Origin: Pseudomonas sp.
GTDB taxonomy: Bacteria; Pseudomonadota; Gammaproteobacteria; Pseudomonadales; Pseudomonadaceae
Assembly: GCF_030683065.1 (NCBI RefSeq)
Contig: NZ_JAUXMX010000007.1
Span: forward strand, 62,001 to 126,000
DNA length: 64,000 nucleotides
Direction: 5' to 3'
The notes below the pieces were generated by a model. That model did no database searches, was not told the DNA's origin, and saw nothing but the letters and a program-made list of their open reading frames with translations. Every line of letters begins with the position of its first letter. Position 1 is the stretch's first letter. Made by a program: the position numbers and the translations under genes. Of this stretch, positions 45,450-54,641 are shown piece by piece.

Positions 45450-45478
45450 TAGCAACGGCTGGGGAATATGCCTATAAT
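45450..45478 (+). promoter_or_regulatory. Candidate ppa promoter
   Basis: A perfect TATAAT (45473-45478) lies 36 nt before the ppa start. TAGCAA at 45450-45455 stands at the right distance (17 nt) but is a weak -35. Confidence 0.55.
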
Positions 45479-45514
45479 CGCGCCACTTTTTTAGCCCTAA
45501 CCGGGAGTCACTCC

Positions 45515-46042
45515 ATGAGCTACAGCAAGATTCCAGCCGGTCTCGACCTGCCGAACGACATCTACGTCGCCATCGAAATCCCGGCCAACCATGCGCCGAT
45601 CAAATACGAAATCGACCACGACATCGATTGCCTGATGGTCGACCGTTTTATGGCTACCCCGATGTTCTACCCGGCCAACTACGGCTACATCCCCAACACC
45701 CTGGCCGACGACGGCGACGCCCTCGACGTGCTGGTCGTGACCCCGTACCCAGTGGCTCCGGGCTCGGTCATCCGCGCCCGTCCGGTCGGCGTGCTGCACA
45801 TGAGCGACGAAGCCGGTGGCGACGCCAAGCTGATCGCCGTGCCCCACGACAAACTCACCGTGTTGTACAAAGACGTACAGGAATACACCGACCTGCCCGC
45901 CCTGCTGATCGAGCAGATCAAGCACTTCTTCGAGAACTACAAGGATCTCGAGAAAGGCAAATGGGTCAAGGTTGAAGGCTGGGGCGGCGCTGAAGAAGCC
46001 CGCGACTTGATTCTCAAGGCAGTGGCGGCTTACCAAAAATAA
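45515..46042 (+). CDS. ppa: Inorganic pyrophosphatase (family I)
   Basis: The enzyme hydrolyses pyrophosphate and so drives biosynthetic reactions. The 175-residue protein has the family signature [10 protein letters not shown] (residues 65-74), the substrate-site tyrosine segment [10 protein letters not shown] and the C-terminal [14 protein letters not shown]. The ATG at 45515 follows a plausible GGGAG ribosome-binding site; the upstream open frame is only the mtfA sequence out of frame. A clear terminator follows. Confidence 0.97.
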   Translation: MSYSKIPAGLDLPNDIYVAIEIPANHAPIKYEIDHDIDCLMVDRFMATPMFYPANYGYIPNTLADDGDALDVLVVTPYPVAPGSVIRARPVGVLHMSDEAGGDAKLIAVPHDKLTVLYKDVQEYTDLPALLIEQIKHFFENYKDLEKGKWVKVEGWGGAEEARDLILKAVAAYQK

Positions 46043-46057
46043 GCTGACACCACCCCC

Positions 46058-46085
46058 TAAAAACCGGCCACAAGCCGGTTTTTTT
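46058..46085 (+). terminator. Rho-independent terminator of ppa
   Basis: AAACCGGC (46061-46068) and GCCGGTTT (46074-46081) form an 8-bp stem with a CACAA loop, followed by a T-run. Confidence 0.9.
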
Positions 46086-46191
46086 ATGCCTGCCCTTTGA
46101 CCTTTCAACGACAGTCTCCTTAGACATTGTGGGGATTCCACGGGCACTGGCATTCCGCTACCATCAAACTTTGTGACAGTGGAGCGGTTAC

Positions 46192-47124
46192 ATGCGCAGA
46201 GTCGTTCTCCTGCTTGTCTGCCTGACCTTGTTGGCTTGCCAGGGAGAGCAGGAAGAGCTGCGCATCGGCGGCAACCGCTGGCTGGGCTATGCGCCTTTCT
46301 ATTTGACCGATGAGCTGCAGCAGCTGCAAGCCAGCGGTCTGCGCTTGGTCGAGTACCCCAACGCCACCGGCGTGCTGCGCGGTTTTCGAAACGGCCTGCT
46401 GGATGCCGCGCTGCTCACCCTGGACGAAGCACTCGCCCTGCAGAGCAGCGGTCTTGATCTGGAGTTGCTGCTCGTCACCGATATTTCCGCAGGTGCCGAC
46501 GCCCTGTTCGCTCGGCCGCCGATCATGCGTATCAGTGAACTCAAAGGGCAGCGCATCGGCGTGGAAAACACCGCCCTGGGTGCCTTTATGCTTGCCCGCG
46601 TGCTGGACAAGGCTGGCCTTCAACGCAGCGACGTAAAAGTGATCGATCTGCCCGTACATGAGCAGGTCGGTGCGCTGCGCCATGCGCGTATCGACGCGGT
46701 TATCAGCTTCGCCTCCGAAGGGCCGGCTCTTGAAGCACTGGGGGCTCGACGCATCTTCGACAGCCGGGAAATACCCGAAGAAATCATCGATGTTCTGGTG
46801 GTCGAGCGCAGTCGGGTCGACGAAGAGAGCCGCGAGCGCATCAAACAGTTGTGGTATGAATCCCTAGACAACTGGCAGCAAAATCGCGCCCGCAGTGACC
46901 CCCATCTGCACACACGCCTGAACCTGGATCCGCAAAGCCTGAAGGTAACGCTTGACGGCTTGGTGATGGGAGACCGGGCGCTCAACCAGCAGATGCTTAA
47001 TGAGGGCCTACTACTGCAGCGCATGCAACGGGTTCACCAATACATGCTCGACTATCAGTTACTCAAACAGCCTGGTCAGCCAGAAGCCATGTTGCCCGCA
47101 GCCTGTGGGAGACGCGAATGCTGA
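46192..47124 (+). CDS. NMT1/THI5-like periplasmic solute-binding lipoprotein
   Basis: The 310-residue protein has a lipoprotein signal (LTLLACQG, Cys16) and an ABC-transporter-type binding fold. Visible parts are ELRIGGNRWLGYAPFYLTDEL at the start, LKGQRIGVENTALGAFMLARVL and RIDAVISFASEGPALEALGA. No ABC permease or ATPase gene is nearby. Its stop lies 7 bp inside the following GGDEF-EAL gene, so it probably presents a ligand to that membrane enzyme instead of to a transporter. The ligand is unknown. Confidence 0.85.
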   Translation: MRRVVLLLVCLTLLACQGEQEELRIGGNRWLGYAPFYLTDELQQLQASGLRLVEYPNATGVLRGFRNGLLDAALLTLDEALALQSSGLDLELLLVTDISAGADALFARPPIMRISELKGQRIGVENTALGAFMLARVLDKAGLQRSDVKVIDLPVHEQVGALRHARIDAVISFASEGPALEALGARRIFDSREIPEEIIDVLVVERSRVDEESRERIKQLWYESLDNWQQNRARSDPHLHTRLNLDPQSLKVTLDGLVMGDRALNQQMLNEGLLLQRMQRVHQYMLDYQLLKQPGQPEAMLPAACGRREC

Positions 47125-49514
47125 ACCGCCTGCCCTTGCGCAAGTCACTACCCCTGCTGCTGGGGTTGTTCGCCGTGGTATTCACGCTGCTGCAGACCTC
47201 GATCTATCTGCCGCGCAGTGTCGACAACGCCCTGCACAGCTGGCGCACCCACAGCAGCCAGATATTTGTGCTGCTGCAGAGCAGCCTGGGCGATCATCTG
47301 CGCCAGGGTCGCCAGGAAGAGCGGGCCACCGAACTGTCCGACTTGGCCAGCCTGCGCGGCGTGCGCTGGGCCATGGTGGTCGATCAGAATCAGCACGTGA
47401 TCGCCACCAGTCGCCTGGGCTTGCACACCGAACAGATCAGTCAGCTCGACAGCGCCGAGCTGCATAAGCGTATCGCCAGCGGCCAACCCAGCTGGCTCGA
47501 ACTTGGTCCGCAGCGCTACCTGGCGATCTACCCTCTGGAACGCGGACACCAGGACACCAGCGTCGACCTCCAGGCGCTCTTGGTGGAGATGGATTTCACC
47601 CCCCTGCTGTGGCAGACCAAACGCACTGCCTGGCTGCACTTGGCGCAGACGCTTGGCCTGTTATTGCTGCTAGGCCTGCTGCTTAACCACCTGTATGGCC
47701 GCCTGCTGACCAAGCGTCTGGCGCGCATCGAACAGGCGGCCACGCAGTTTGCCGAAGATCAGCAACCCCGGACAATTGAGGTTACAGGCCATGATGAAAT
47801 CGGCCAGTTAGCCACCAGCTTTGAACAGATGATGACCCAGCTCAACCAGCGCCAGCGCGATGTACGCGAAAGCGAAGCGCTGTTTCGTAGCCTGATCGAC
47901 AGCGCGCCACTGGGCATGCTGGTGGTGGATAGGGAGCTGCGTGTGGAGCAGGCCAACCCCGCTGCCGCCGCGCTGTTTGGCTGCAGCACGACGCAGCTGC
48001 TGGGCAACTTGCCAGCTGATCGCCTGGTAGAAAGCAGCGCAGTAGAGCGCCTGCAGCAAACACCACCCAATGTCGCCATCGAGCTGACCGGTCGACGCGG
48101 CGCACAGCATGTACCCTTGGAAATCACCTGCACGCCCTTTGTGCGTCACGGCAAGCGCTATTCCCTGATACTGCTGCGCGATATCAGCGATCGCCTCAAG
48201 GCTGAGCAGCGCCTGCGCTTTCTCGCCCATTTCGACCCGTTGACGCGCCTGGCCAACCGTCACTCCATGGTGCAGCGCCTGGAGCAGTTGCTTTTGGCTA
48301 ACTGCCGCCTGGGCCTGCTATTTATCGACCTGGATCACTTCAAACGCATCAACGATACCCTCGGCCATGAGATCGGCGACAACTTGCTGGTGGAAATCGC
48401 CGGCCGCCTACAGGTGCACCTACCCAAACAAAGCCTGCTGGCGCGTAGCGGTGGTGACGAATTCATCGTGCTACTGGAGGGTGCCAGCCTTCGCGAAACC
48501 CATGCGCTTGCCGAACAGTTAGTGGGGCATTTCGTGTTGCCCTTCCAGGTACGTCAATACGAGTGCTTTATCAGCCCCAGCATTGGCCTAACCCATTGCA
48601 ATAGCCATGGCAGCAGCGCCAGTGAGCTACTCAAGCAGGCCGACCTGGCCCTGTATGCAGCCAAGGATCGCGGACGCAATTGTATCGCCAGCTTCAGCGC
48701 CGAGCTAAGCAGCGCCGCCGAACTGCGACGCCAGCTGGAGACGGAGCTGCGCCGAGCCATCGACCAGCAGGAGTTTGCCCTGCATTACCAGTTACAGGTG
48801 GACAACCAGGGCCAGCCACAAGCCATGGAAGCGCTGCTGCGCTGGTACTCGCCAACTCGCGGACTGGTTTCTCCGGCCGAGTTCATTCCCATTCTGGAAG
48901 AAAGCGGCATGATCATCGAAACCACCCGCTGGGTGTTCCGTACGGCCTGCCGCCAGGCCTGCCAGTGGCGAGATGAAGGGCGTGGGCTGCGCATTGCCAT
49001 CAACTTGTCACCCCTGGACTTCCGCCAGGCTGACCTGGCCGGCAACCTGCTGCGCATCCTCGCTGAAGAAGGTGCAGAAGCCGAACTGCTGGAACTGGAG
49101 ATCACCGAAAGCGCCTTATTGGATAGCGGCGACGAGGTACAGCAATGCCTGGCCCGACTTAAAGCTGCCGGTTTCCTCCTGCTGCTGGACGACTTTGGTA
49201 CCGGCTACGCCTCGCTGACTTACCTGCAGCGCTTCCCCTTCGACGGCATCAAAATCGACCGCCAGTTCGTCGCCGGCCTGCCAGACAGCCCGCACTCGGT
49301 CGCCCTGGTGCGCGGTATTCTGACCATGGCCAAGCACCTGGGCCTGCATGTGGTTGCCGAGGGCGTGGAAAACCAGCGCCAGGCGGCCTTTCTGCGCCTG
49401 AATGCATGCCCCAGCCTGCAAGGCTTCCTTTATGCGCGCCCATTGCCCGCCGAGCAGTGTCATGCCAAGCGCCTGGATGGCAAACTGGTTAGATTAAATC
49501 CGCAGGATTACTGA
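47118..49514 (+). CDS. HAMP-PAS-GGDEF-EAL membrane c-di-GMP signalling protein
   Basis: The 798-residue protein has a first membrane helix (about 10-28), a periplasmic sensor (about 30-172), a second helix (about 175-195), HAMP (about 195-245), PAS (about 255-360), GGDEF (about 370-530) and EAL (about 540-790). The motifs GGDEF (445-449), EAL (571-573) and DDFGTGYAS are intact. Overlap with the binding-protein gene points to a two-part sensor like NspS-MbaA of Vibrio cholerae. The direction of net c-di-GMP change cannot be read from sequence. Confidence 0.92.
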   Translation: MLNRLPLRKSLPLLLGLFAVVFTLLQTSIYLPRSVDNALHSWRTHSSQIFVLLQSSLGDHLRQGRQEERATELSDLASLRGVRWAMVVDQNQHVIATSRLGLHTEQISQLDSAELHKRIASGQPSWLELGPQRYLAIYPLERGHQDTSVDLQALLVEMDFTPLLWQTKRTAWLHLAQTLGLLLLLGLLLNHLYGRLLTKRLARIEQAATQFAEDQQPRTIEVTGHDEIGQLATSFEQMMTQLNQRQRDVRESEALFRSLIDSAPLGMLVVDRELRVEQANPAAAALFGCSTTQLLGNLPADRLVESSAVERLQQTPPNVAIELTGRRGAQHVPLEITCTPFVRHGKRYSLILLRDISDRLKAEQRLRFLAHFDPLTRLANRHSMVQRLEQLLLANCRLGLLFIDLDHFKRINDTLGHEIGDNLLVEIAGRLQVHLPKQSLLARSGGDEFIVLLEGASLRETHALAEQLVGHFVLPFQVRQYECFISPSIGLTHCNSHGSSASELLKQADLALYAAKDRGRNCIASFSAELSSAAELRRQLETELRRAIDQQEFALHYQLQVDNQGQPQAMEALLRWYSPTRGLVSPAEFIPILEESGMIIETTRWVFRTACRQACQWRDEGRGLRIAINLSPLDFRQADLAGNLLRILAEEGAEAELLELEITESALLDSGDEVQQCLARLKAAGFLLLLDDFGTGYASLTYLQRFPFDGIKIDRQFVAGLPDSPHSVALVRGILTMAKHLGLHVVAEGVENQRQAAFLRLNACPSLQGFLYARPLPAEQCHAKRLDGKLVRLNPQDY

Positions 49515-49531
49515 CAGGCTCGCTCATTTTC

Positions 49532-50302
49532 ATGCCCTTATTCGATATTGCCTTGCTCGCCCTGGCCGGCTTCGCCGCCGGCGGCATGAATGCCCTGGCC
49601 GGTGGCGGCACCTTTTTCTCCTTCCCGGCGCTGCTCGCTGCCGGTCTGCCGCCGGTCACGGCCAATGCCACTAATGCCGTGGCACTGTGGCCCGCCAGCC
49701 TGGCCGGGGCCTGGGCCGCGCGCGCCTCGCTGCGCCCGCTCGGTCGCTACCTGCTGCCGCTGCTGGCGGCCGGGCTGGCGGGCGGGTTGCTCGGCGGCCT
49801 GTTACTGCTGGCCGGCGGCGACGATGTGTTTGCCAACCTGATCCCCTGGCTGCTGCTTACCGCCACCGCACTGTTCGCCGCCAGTCCTTGGCTCAGCCGC
49901 TGGCTGGCGGCGCGGCGCGCCGAAGCCGCGCAGCCACCGCACAACAAACTGTCGCTTGGGGCGCATATCGGCGTGTCGATCTACGGCGGCTATTTCGGCG
50001 CAGGCATGGGTATTCTGCAGCTGGCGGCATTTTCCATCGAAGGCCACCCGCTGGGTCGCGCCAATGCCCTGAAGAACCTGATTTCGGCGGTGATCTACAG
50101 CGTCGCCAGCATCACCTTTATCGTCGCCGGGCGGGTCAGTTGGTATGAACTGGCCATTCTGCTGGTCGGCGCAACACTCGGCGGCTATGCCGGCGGCGCC
50201 TTGGGCCAGCGCTTGCCGCCGACGTTGCTGCGCACCTTGGTGATTGTGGTGGGTGGCAGCATGACCCTCTATTATTTCTGGGTGACCTACTTCGCCGGAT
50301 GA
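49532..50302 (+). CDS. TSUP (TauE/SafE) family membrane transporter
   Basis: The 256-residue inner-membrane protein has about eight hydrophobic segments. The TSUP signature halves are visible in FAAGGMNALAGGGTFFSFPALLAAGLPPVTANATNAVAL (split around residues 12-50) and GGYFGAGMGILQLAAF. The family exports or imports sulfite, sulfonates or other small anions. The substrate cannot be predicted here. It starts 17 nt after the GGDEF-EAL gene stop and may be read through from it. Confidence 0.9.
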   Translation: MPLFDIALLALAGFAAGGMNALAGGGTFFSFPALLAAGLPPVTANATNAVALWPASLAGAWAARASLRPLGRYLLPLLAAGLAGGLLGGLLLLAGGDDVFANLIPWLLLTATALFAASPWLSRWLAARRAEAAQPPHNKLSLGAHIGVSIYGGYFGAGMGILQLAAFSIEGHPLGRANALKNLISAVIYSVASITFIVAGRVSWYELAILLVGATLGGYAGGALGQRLPPTLLRTLVIVVGGSMTLYYFWVTYFAG

Positions 50303-50463
50303 GTTGATGCGCAGCAGTTCACACGTGTCGGGCGTTGCGCAGCCCGGCCCAGGTCGCCAACCAAGAAGTAGGTAAATTCCGTCGATTTGCCCACGCGGCG
50401 AGGCTCTGCTAGTGTCGCGCCGGTTACAATCCCCGCCCGAGCCTCTGCCAGAGAATGCCCGCC

Positions 50464-50706
50464 ATGGCCCGTAAAAAAGCCTCACTCGACTTCGAGCAAT
50501 CCCTCACCGATTTGCAAACCCTGGTCGAGCGCCTGGAAAACGGCGAGTTATCGCTGGAAGATTCACTGACTGCCTTCGAACAAGGTATCCGCCTGACCCG
50601 CGACTGCCAGGCCGCCCTGACTCAGGCCGAGCAGAAGGTACAAATCCTCATGGAACGCGATGGCGAACTCGAGGAAGCCCCCTTCGACGCGGATCGACAG
50701 GCATGA
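50464..50706 (+). CDS. xseB: Exodeoxyribonuclease VII small subunit
   Basis: XseB binds XseA to form exonuclease VII, which degrades single-stranded DNA. The 80-residue protein shows the full family pattern: [39 protein letters not shown] and [11 protein letters not shown]. The ATG at 50464 gives the usual [13 protein letters not shown]-terminus. It overlaps ispA by four bases, the conserved arrangement. Confidence 0.96.
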   Translation: MARKKASLDFEQSLTDLQTLVERLENGELSLEDSLTAFEQGIRLTRDCQAALTQAEQKVQILMERDGELEEAPFDADRQA

Positions 50707-51590
50707 TCGCGACCTACCAGGCGCAGTGCCAGCAGCGTGTCGACACGGCGCTGGCAAGCCTGTTCGCGGCCCCGCATAGCGAGTTGCAACGCCTCTATCA
50801 AGCCATGTGTTACAGCGTGACCAACGGTGGCAAACGGGTCCGCCCGCTACTGGTTTACGCCGCCTGTGAAGCCCTCGGCGGCCAGCCGGAACAGGCCGAT
50901 GGCGCGGCTTGCGCAGTCGAACTGATCCACGCCTATTCGCTGGTGCACGATGATTTGCCGGCGATGGACGATGACGACCTGCGCCGTGGCCAGCCCACCA
51001 CCCACAAGGCGTTCGACGAAGCCCTGGCCATCCTCGCCGGCGATGCTCTGCAGAGCCTGGCCTTCGAAGTGCTCGCCGACCCAGTACGCAACCCGCATGA
51101 CGCCGAGTTGCGCCTGACCATGATTACCAGCCTGGCCCACGCCGCTGGCCCGGCCGGCATGGTCGGCGGCCAGGCCATCGACCTCGGCTCAGTCGGTCAT
51201 AAGCTCGATCAAGCGGCACTGGAGCTTATGCACAGGCACAAGACCGGCGCCCTGATCGAAGCCAGCGTGCGCCTTGGCGCTCTGGCCAGTGCCCGCGCCG
51301 ATGATCGCGAACTGCAAGCACTGCACACCTATGCCCGCGCCATCGGCCTGGCATTCCAGGTGCAGGACGACATCCTCGACGTGGAAAGCGACACCACCAC
51401 CCTGGGCAAAACCCAGGGCAAGGATCAGGCCCACGACAAACCGACCTACCCGGCACTGCTCGGCCTCGACGCGGCCAAGGCCTACGCCCTGGAGCTACGC
51501 GATCAGGCACTACACGCCCTGCGCCCCTTCGACCACGCCGCCGAGCCACTACGCGAGTTGGCCCGTTATATCGTCGAACGCCAGCACTAG
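50703..51590 (+). CDS. ispA: Farnesyl diphosphate synthase
   Basis: IspA condenses isopentenyl diphosphate with dimethylallyl and geranyl diphosphates to farnesyl diphosphate, the precursor of undecaprenyl phosphate and ubiquinone. The 295-residue protein has the first aspartate-rich motif [15 protein letters not shown] and the second [13 protein letters not shown], with [13 protein letters not shown] near residues 41-53. It is coupled to xseB. In Pseudomonas dxs normally follows directly; here a 6.4-kb segment separates them. Confidence 0.96.
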   Translation: MIATYQAQCQQRVDTALASLFAAPHSELQRLYQAMCYSVTNGGKRVRPLLVYAACEALGGQPEQADGAACAVELIHAYSLVHDDLPAMDDDDLRRGQPTTHKAFDEALAILAGDALQSLAFEVLADPVRNPHDAELRLTMITSLAHAAGPAGMVGGQAIDLGSVGHKLDQAALELMHRHKTGALIEASVRLGALASARADDRELQALHTYARAIGLAFQVQDDILDVESDTTTLGKTQGKDQAHDKPTYPALLGLDAAKAYALELRDQALHALRPFDHAAEPLRELARYIVERQH

Positions 51591-51615
51591 CAGTGCTGTC
51601 GGGTTTAGGGCTCTT

Positions 51616-51681
51616 GTAGCCCGGATGAAATCCGGGGAACTCCAGTACCGAGCAACCGCTCCCGGATTGCATCCGGGCTAC
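51616..51681. repeat. REP-pair (GTAGCCCGGAT type), left boundary of the carboxylase module
   Basis: Two inverted copies of a small palindromic unit (GTAGCCCGGAT...ATCCGGGG at 51616-51637 and CCCGGAT...ATCCGGGCTAC at 51661-51681) face each other. Each unit is itself a hairpin. A nearly identical pair lies at 57934-57993. Such REP pairs are mobilised by RAYT proteins and can act as terminators; here it follows ispA. Confidence 0.85.
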
Positions 51682-51728
51682 GCTCAAGCAACCCGTATAT
51701 CATTGATTTTATAGGTTATGACGTTTTC

Positions 51729-51741
51729 TGTAGGAGCGGGC
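51729..51741. repeat. Solitary TGTAGGAGC half-element
   Basis: TGTAGGAGCGGGC matches the start of the common Pseudomonas REP seen in full at 62426-62492, but no partner arm is found nearby. Confidence 0.4.
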
Positions 51742-51781
51742 GAGGGAACTCCCACCTTAATCGGATACAGCCGTCACCCGA

Positions 51782-52702
51782 TCAAAACCGCTGCCGCACC
51801 AACTCCAATAATTGCCCGCGCAGCCATTGACTGCCCGGCTCATTCTCGGCCTGGCGCGACCAGTACAGATTGAGGGTCACCGGCGGCAGTACCAGGGGCA
51901 TCGCCAGTAGGCGGTTGTCCAGCCCGGCATTGATCAGCTCTGCATAGCGCCTGGGCATGGTCAGCAACCAGTCGCTGCGCGCCACCAGCAGCGCCGCGGT
52001 CAAGTAATGCTGGCAGCGCTGGCGCACCTGACGAACCAGACCAAGATGGCCGAGGGCCAGATCTTCCACGCAGATCCCGCGGCGGCGCGAGGTGACCGCC
52101 ACATGCTCGGCGGCCAGGTAGCGCTCGGCGCTCAGTTCGCCCGTGAAGGCCGGGCCGGCGACCACGCACAGCGGCTCCTGCAGCAGTAATTGTTGGCGCA
52201 GCTCGGCATCGGTGGGACGGGCGATCTCGATGGCCAGATCAACTCGCCCGGCGATCAGCTCCAGCTTCAGCGCCGCCCAATGCACGCTGCTGCTGCGCAC
52301 CTCCAGTTGCGGCGCGAGCTGGCGCAATTGGCCGAGGATGCCCGGCAGCACCAGGGGTTCCAGCTGCTCCGGCATATTCAGGCTGAATACACGCCGATCG
52401 TGCTGCGGGTCGAAGCCATGGCCGCGGCCGAGATTGCGCCGCAGCCCCTCCAGCGCATCCTGAATGCCCGGCGCCAACTGCTCGGCCAGGGCCGTCGGCG
52501 CCACCCCGCGTCCCGAGCGGACGAACAGTGGATCGCCCAGCTGCTCGCGCAAGCGCGCCAGGGCGTGGCTGACCGCCGACTGACTGAGGTGCAGCAATAG
52601 CGCCGCGCGGGTCAGGTTGCGCTCGCGGTAGACCACCTCGAACACCCGAAACAGGTTGAGGTCGAGGCGCTCCAGGGTTGGCCATTCATGCGCTTGATTC
52701 AT
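51782..52702 (-). CDS. LysR family transcriptional regulator
   Basis: The 306-residue protein has an N-terminal winged helix-turn-helix (LDLNLFRVFEVVYRERNLTRAALLLHLSQSAVSHALARL, split over residues 13-51) and a LysR-type effector domain from about residue 95. It is divergent from the acyl-CoA ligase gene, with a 158-nt shared intergenic region, the usual arrangement for control of the neighbouring operon. The effector is probably a metabolite of the ligase/carboxylase pathway; that is inference. Confidence 0.92.
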   Translation of the reverse strand: MNQAHEWPTLERLDLNLFRVFEVVYRERNLTRAALLLHLSQSAVSHALARLREQLGDPLFVRSGRGVAPTALAEQLAPGIQDALEGLRRNLGRGHGFDPQHDRRVFSLNMPEQLEPLVLPGILGQLRQLAPQLEVRSSSVHWAALKLELIAGRVDLAIEIARPTDAELRQQLLLQEPLCVVAGPAFTGELSAERYLAAEHVAVTSRRRGICVEDLALGHLGLVRQVRQRCQHYLTAALLVARSDWLLTMPRRYAELINAGLDNRLLAMPLVLPPVTLNLYWSRQAENEPGSQWLRGQLLELVRQRF

Positions 52703-52762
52703 GGTTATTTCCGCATTATCCGAATCAGTCCGAGCCTAGCAGTGCCAAGCCTCGGCGCAACC

Positions 52763-52791
52763 ATGCATAGCATTCATGGATGGCGATGCAT
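52763..52791. promoter_or_regulatory. Candidate LysR binding region
   Basis: Two ATGCAT palindromes (52763-52768 and 52786-52791) are spaced 23 bp apart, about two helical turns, in the divergent gap between the LysR and ligase genes. The spacing suits a dimer or tetramer binding site. It is a position-based suggestion only. Confidence 0.35.
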
Positions 52792-52860
52792 AAGCATCAG
52801 TTCTGCTCCTCAGCCCGACCGCCTAAGCTGCCCGCAGAGCCAAACGACAGGGCACAACAG

Positions 52861-54552
52861 ATGACCGAAGACCTCTACCTGCAACAGCTGCATGCACTGC
52901 AGGCGGCCGCCTGGCCGATCGGCACGCCGCGCGAGCCGGATTACCCGCACGGCCAGCAGCCGCTGTCCGAGTACCTGCGCACCTGGGCCCGCCTGCAGCC
53001 CGAGGCCCCGGCCCTGGACTTCTATGGACTGTCCCTGAGCTATGCCGAACTGGATCGGCTGTCTGATCGCTGCGCCGCGCTGCTGGTGGAACTGGGGGTT
53101 GCGGCGGGGGATCGGGTCGCACTGTTCATGCCCAACTGTCCGCAGCTGCACATCGCCTTCTACGCCATCCTCAAGTGCGGCGCGGTCTATGCGCCGGTCA
53201 GCCCACTGAGCAAGGCGCTGGAACTGAGCTACCAGCTCAAGGACAGCGGCGCGCGCACCATCCTCTGTTTCGACCAGTTGCTGCCGCTGGTCCGGGCGGT
53301 GCGCGAGGACTGTCAGCTCGTCCATGTGCTGGCGACCAGCCTGTCCGAACTCTGCCCGGCCGAGCCGAGTATCCCCGTGCCGGATCTGCTGCTGGCGGCG
53401 AAGGTCACGGGGGACGATTTCATCGACTTCTACCCGGCGCTGTCGGCCTGCAAGGCGCCGACTCCGACGCATCGTCCGCAGCTCGACGACATCGCCGCGC
53501 TCAACTACACCGGCGGCACCACGGGTCTGCCCAAGGGCTGCGTGCATAGCCATGGCGACATGCTCTACACCTGCGCCAGCTTCCTTGCGGTGGCTCTGCA
53601 ACTGCGCCCGGACAGCGTGCTGCTCAACTTCCTCCCGGAGTTCTGGATCGCCGGGGAAAACGCCGGCCTGCTGTTCCCGGTATTTAGCGGCTGCCGCCTG
53701 GTATTGCTGGCGCGCTGGGATGCGCTGGCTTTCATGGGCGCGGTCGAGCACTACCGGGTCAGCCACTGCGGCCTGCTGGTGGACAATGCCGCCGAGGTGC
53801 TGGAACACCCACGGGTCGGCGATTATGACTTCGGCTCGCTGCAGCAGACCGGCAGCATCTCCTTTATCAAGAAACTCACCCCTCAATACCGTCGCCGATG
53901 GCACGCGCTGACCGGAACCAGTCTGTTCGAGTTCAGTTTCGGCATGACCGAGAGCCATACCTGCGACACCTTCACCGCCGGCATGCAACAGGACGACTTC
54001 GACCTCAGGAGCGCGCCGACCTTCGTCGGCCTGCCAGTGCCGGGCACCCAGTTCAAGGTCTGCGACTTCGCCACTGGCGAACTGCTGCCGCTGGGCCAGG
54101 AGGGCGAGCTGTGCCTGCGCAGCCCTTCGCTGTTCAAAGGTTACTGGAATCGCCCGGAGGAATCCGCCACGACGCTACGCGACGGCTGGCTGCACAGCGG
54201 CGACATCGGCCAGATCACTGATCAGGGCTTTATCCGCTACCTCGGCCGGCGCAAGGAAATGCTCAAGGTCAACGGCATGAGCGTATTCCCCAGCGAGCTG
54301 GAGGCCCTGCTCGGCCAGCACCCGGCGATCCTCGCCAGCGCCGTGCTCGGCCGCAGCGACGACCACAGCGGCCAGCGCCCGGTGGCCTTCGTGGTGCTCA
54401 AGCCCGGCAGCGGCGCCAGCACGGACAGCCTGCAGGCCTGGTGTCGCGAGGCTATGGCGGTTTACAAGGTGCCGGAAATCCGCCTGCTCGACAGCCTGCC
54501 GATGACCGCCACTGGCAAGGTGAAGAAGAACGAACTCGAAGCCCTGCTCTAG
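52861..54552 (+). CDS. AMP-dependent acyl-CoA ligase
   Basis: The 563-residue adenylate-forming enzyme carries YTGGTTGLPKGCVHSH (P-loop), the FGMTESHTCD motif, GWLHSGDIG, and the C-terminal MTATGKVKKNEL lysine motif. The start at 52861 (MTEDLYLQQLH) is preferred; the earlier open frame covers the LysR control region. It is followed after 89 nt by the single-chain carboxylase, so the likely sequence is acid activation to a CoA ester, then carboxylation. Substrate chain length is unknown. Confidence 0.91.
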   Translation: MTEDLYLQQLHALQAAAWPIGTPREPDYPHGQQPLSEYLRTWARLQPEAPALDFYGLSLSYAELDRLSDRCAALLVELGVAAGDRVALFMPNCPQLHIAFYAILKCGAVYAPVSPLSKALELSYQLKDSGARTILCFDQLLPLVRAVREDCQLVHVLATSLSELCPAEPSIPVPDLLLAAKVTGDDFIDFYPALSACKAPTPTHRPQLDDIAALNYTGGTTGLPKGCVHSHGDMLYTCASFLAVALQLRPDSVLLNFLPEFWIAGENAGLLFPVFSGCRLVLLARWDALAFMGAVEHYRVSHCGLLVDNAAEVLEHPRVGDYDFGSLQQTGSISFIKKLTPQYRRRWHALTGTSLFEFSFGMTESHTCDTFTAGMQQDDFDLRSAPTFVGLPVPGTQFKVCDFATGELLPLGQEGELCLRSPSLFKGYWNRPEESATTLRDGWLHSGDIGQITDQGFIRYLGRRKEMLKVNGMSVFPSELEALLGQHPAILASAVLGRSDDHSGQRPVAFVVLKPGSGASTDSLQAWCREAMAVYKVPEIRLLDSLPMTATGKVKKNELEALL

Positions 54553-54611
54553 GAACCTGTGGGGCTTGACCGTTCGCCCGACAGGCTCCTAAGCCCCCAA
54601 TCAACCCAACC

Positions 54612-54631
54612 GGTGCGCACGCCGCACCCTA
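54612..54631. repeat. GGTGCGCAC repeat copy
   Basis: GGTGCGCACGCCGCACCCTA is an imperfect palindrome just upstream of the carboxylase start, related to the elements at 4018-4037 and 39635-39658. Confidence 0.45.
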
Positions 54632-54641
54632 TGGAGCCACT

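Noticed and set aside
47118..47124. Overlap of the binding lipoprotein and GGDEF-EAL genes as a possible frameshift of one fused gene
   Set aside because: The first product has a proper lipoprotein signal and complete fold, and the second begins with its own membrane helix, so two coupled genes are more likely.
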